From: Winslowiella toletana
GTDB lineage: Bacteria; Pseudomonadota; Gammaproteobacteria; Enterobacterales; Enterobacteriaceae
Assembly: GCF_032164335.1 (NCBI RefSeq)
Contig: NZ_CP134152.1
Location: 2,976,001 to 3,040,000 of the forward strand
DNA: 64,000 nt
Direction of reading: 5' to 3'
Below are positions 63,488 to 64,000 of this stretch, piece after piece (the first letter of the stretch is position 1; each line of letters starts with the position of its first letter). A program made the position numbers and the translations under genes. The notes below the pieces were generated by a model. The model worked only from the letters and a program-made list of their open reading frames with translations. It made no database searches and had not been told where the DNA came from.

Positions 63488-64000
63488 TTGCTCAAGCTGC
63501 CCAAAATATTGCTGCACGCGGTTCAACGCACGGCATGGTATCCGAAACGGCACTCTTATCGAGTTCTGTTAAAGCGTGAGATTATCCCGCTGGCGGTACC
63601 GATCTTTTTTGAAAATCTCTGCGTATTGCTAATGGGTGTACTCAGTACCTTTCTGGTCAGCCGGCTAGGTAAGGAAGCGATGGCCGCTGTCGGACTGGCC
63701 GAAAGTTTCAGCATGGTGATTATCGCGTTTATTGCTGCGGTTGATCTGGGCACTACAGTGGTGGTCGCGTTCAGTCTCGGCAAACGCAATCGCAAACGCG
63801 CTCGCGCCGCCACCCGACAATCTTTAGTGCTGATGACGCTGGCTTCGGTGCTGCTGGCGCTGGTTATCGAATTCTCCGGTCAGTCGATTATCAATATTAT
63901 TGCTGGCCCCGCCGCGCCTGAAGTTAAACAGCTGGCGCTGACCTACCTGCGCATTACCGTCTGGAGTTATCCGGCTGCCGCTATCGCGCTGATTGGCTGT
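63488..64000 (+). CDS. yeeO: YeeO-type MATE exporter (partial, 5' part)
   Basis: The frame is open from 63449 to the window edge. From about residue 35 it matches E. coli YeeO: LAVPIFFENLCVLLMGVLST, AMAAVGLAESFSMVIIAFIA and GTTVVVAFSLGKRNRKRARA. MATE proteins export drugs or metabolites with a cation gradient; E. coli YeeO exports FMN/FAD and peptides. No ATG precedes the conserved part; TTG at 63488 is a plausible start, and TTG 63509 is another. The C-terminal two thirds lie outside the window. Confidence 0.88.
   Translation, partial: MLKLPKILLHAVQRTAWYPKRHSYRVLLKREIIPLAVPIFFENLCVLLMGVLSTFLVSRLGKEAMAAVGLAESFSMVIIAFIAAVDLGTTVVVAFSLGKRNRKRARAATRQSLVLMTLASVLLALVIEFSGQSIINIIAGPAAPEVKQLALTYLRITVWSYPAAAIALIGC

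Overview
The window looks like an Erwiniaceae-type enterobacterial chromosome (Pantoea/Erwinia/Mixta-like). This is an inference from gene order (fliE to fliR, rcsA, dsrB, yodD, dsrA, yedP, yodC, yedI, yedA, vsr, dcm, yedJ, mtfA, tRNA-Asn, amn, yeeO, as in Escherichia) and from an RcsA that reads like the Erwinia protein. No database search was run.

Region 1 (1 to about 15.85 kb) is the right part of a P22/lambda-like prophage whose left end lies outside the window. The rightward early operon runs on the minus strand: cro, nutR, cII, a 47-aa gene, an O-like initiator carrying candidate origin iterons, and a DnaB-type helicase cut by the window edge. The immunity region holds a CI-like S24 repressor and, in the position lambda uses for rexAB, an AT-rich SIR2-type putative NADase. 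The PL operon runs on the plus strand: operator/promoter, nutL, a P22-type N antiterminator, many small early genes, Erf annealing protein, a lambda-Exo/YqaJ nuclease, Ead/Ea22-like proteins, excisionase and a tyrosine integrase. The integrase end abuts the 3' end of fliE.

Region 2 (15.87 to 27.14 kb) is the flagellar cluster: fliE on the minus strand and divergent fliFGHIJKLMNOPQR (MS ring, C ring, export ATPase complex, hook-length ruler, export gate).

Region 3 (27.1 to 43.75 kb) is the rcsA to mtfA interval. It includes a candidate RcsAB box, rcsA, a chemoreceptor ending in NWETF, dsrB, a YqaE/Pmp3 peptide, yodD, the DsrA small RNA, a probable glucosyl/mannosyl-glycerate pair (GT81-like synthase plus YedP phosphatase), a dgcQ-like diguanylate cyclase gene broken by two in-frame TAA codons, yodC, yedI, yedA, vsr-dcm, queH and yedJ.

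Region 4 (43.85 to 49.5 kb) starts at tRNA-Asn(GTT). An AT-rich orphan WaaY-like kinase follows, then a TPP-riboswitch-led tenA-thiZXY thiamine-precursor salvage operon, and a zinc alcohol dehydrogenase divergent from an HxlR regulator.

Region 5 (50.1 to 63.3 kb) is dominated by iron: fecA-fecR-fecI (ferric citrate sensing and uptake across the outer membrane, without fecBCDE beside it), amn, a TonB-dependent siderophore receptor divergent from fes, and fepB-fepD-fepG-fepC on the minus strand. Fur-like boxes sit at the three control points. The window ends inside yeeO, a MATE exporter.

The most noteworthy items are the SIR2 gene in the prophage immunity region, the doubly interrupted dgcQ, the diverged but recognisable DsrA, the glycosylglycerate gene pair, and the FepB homologue with a lipoprotein signal.
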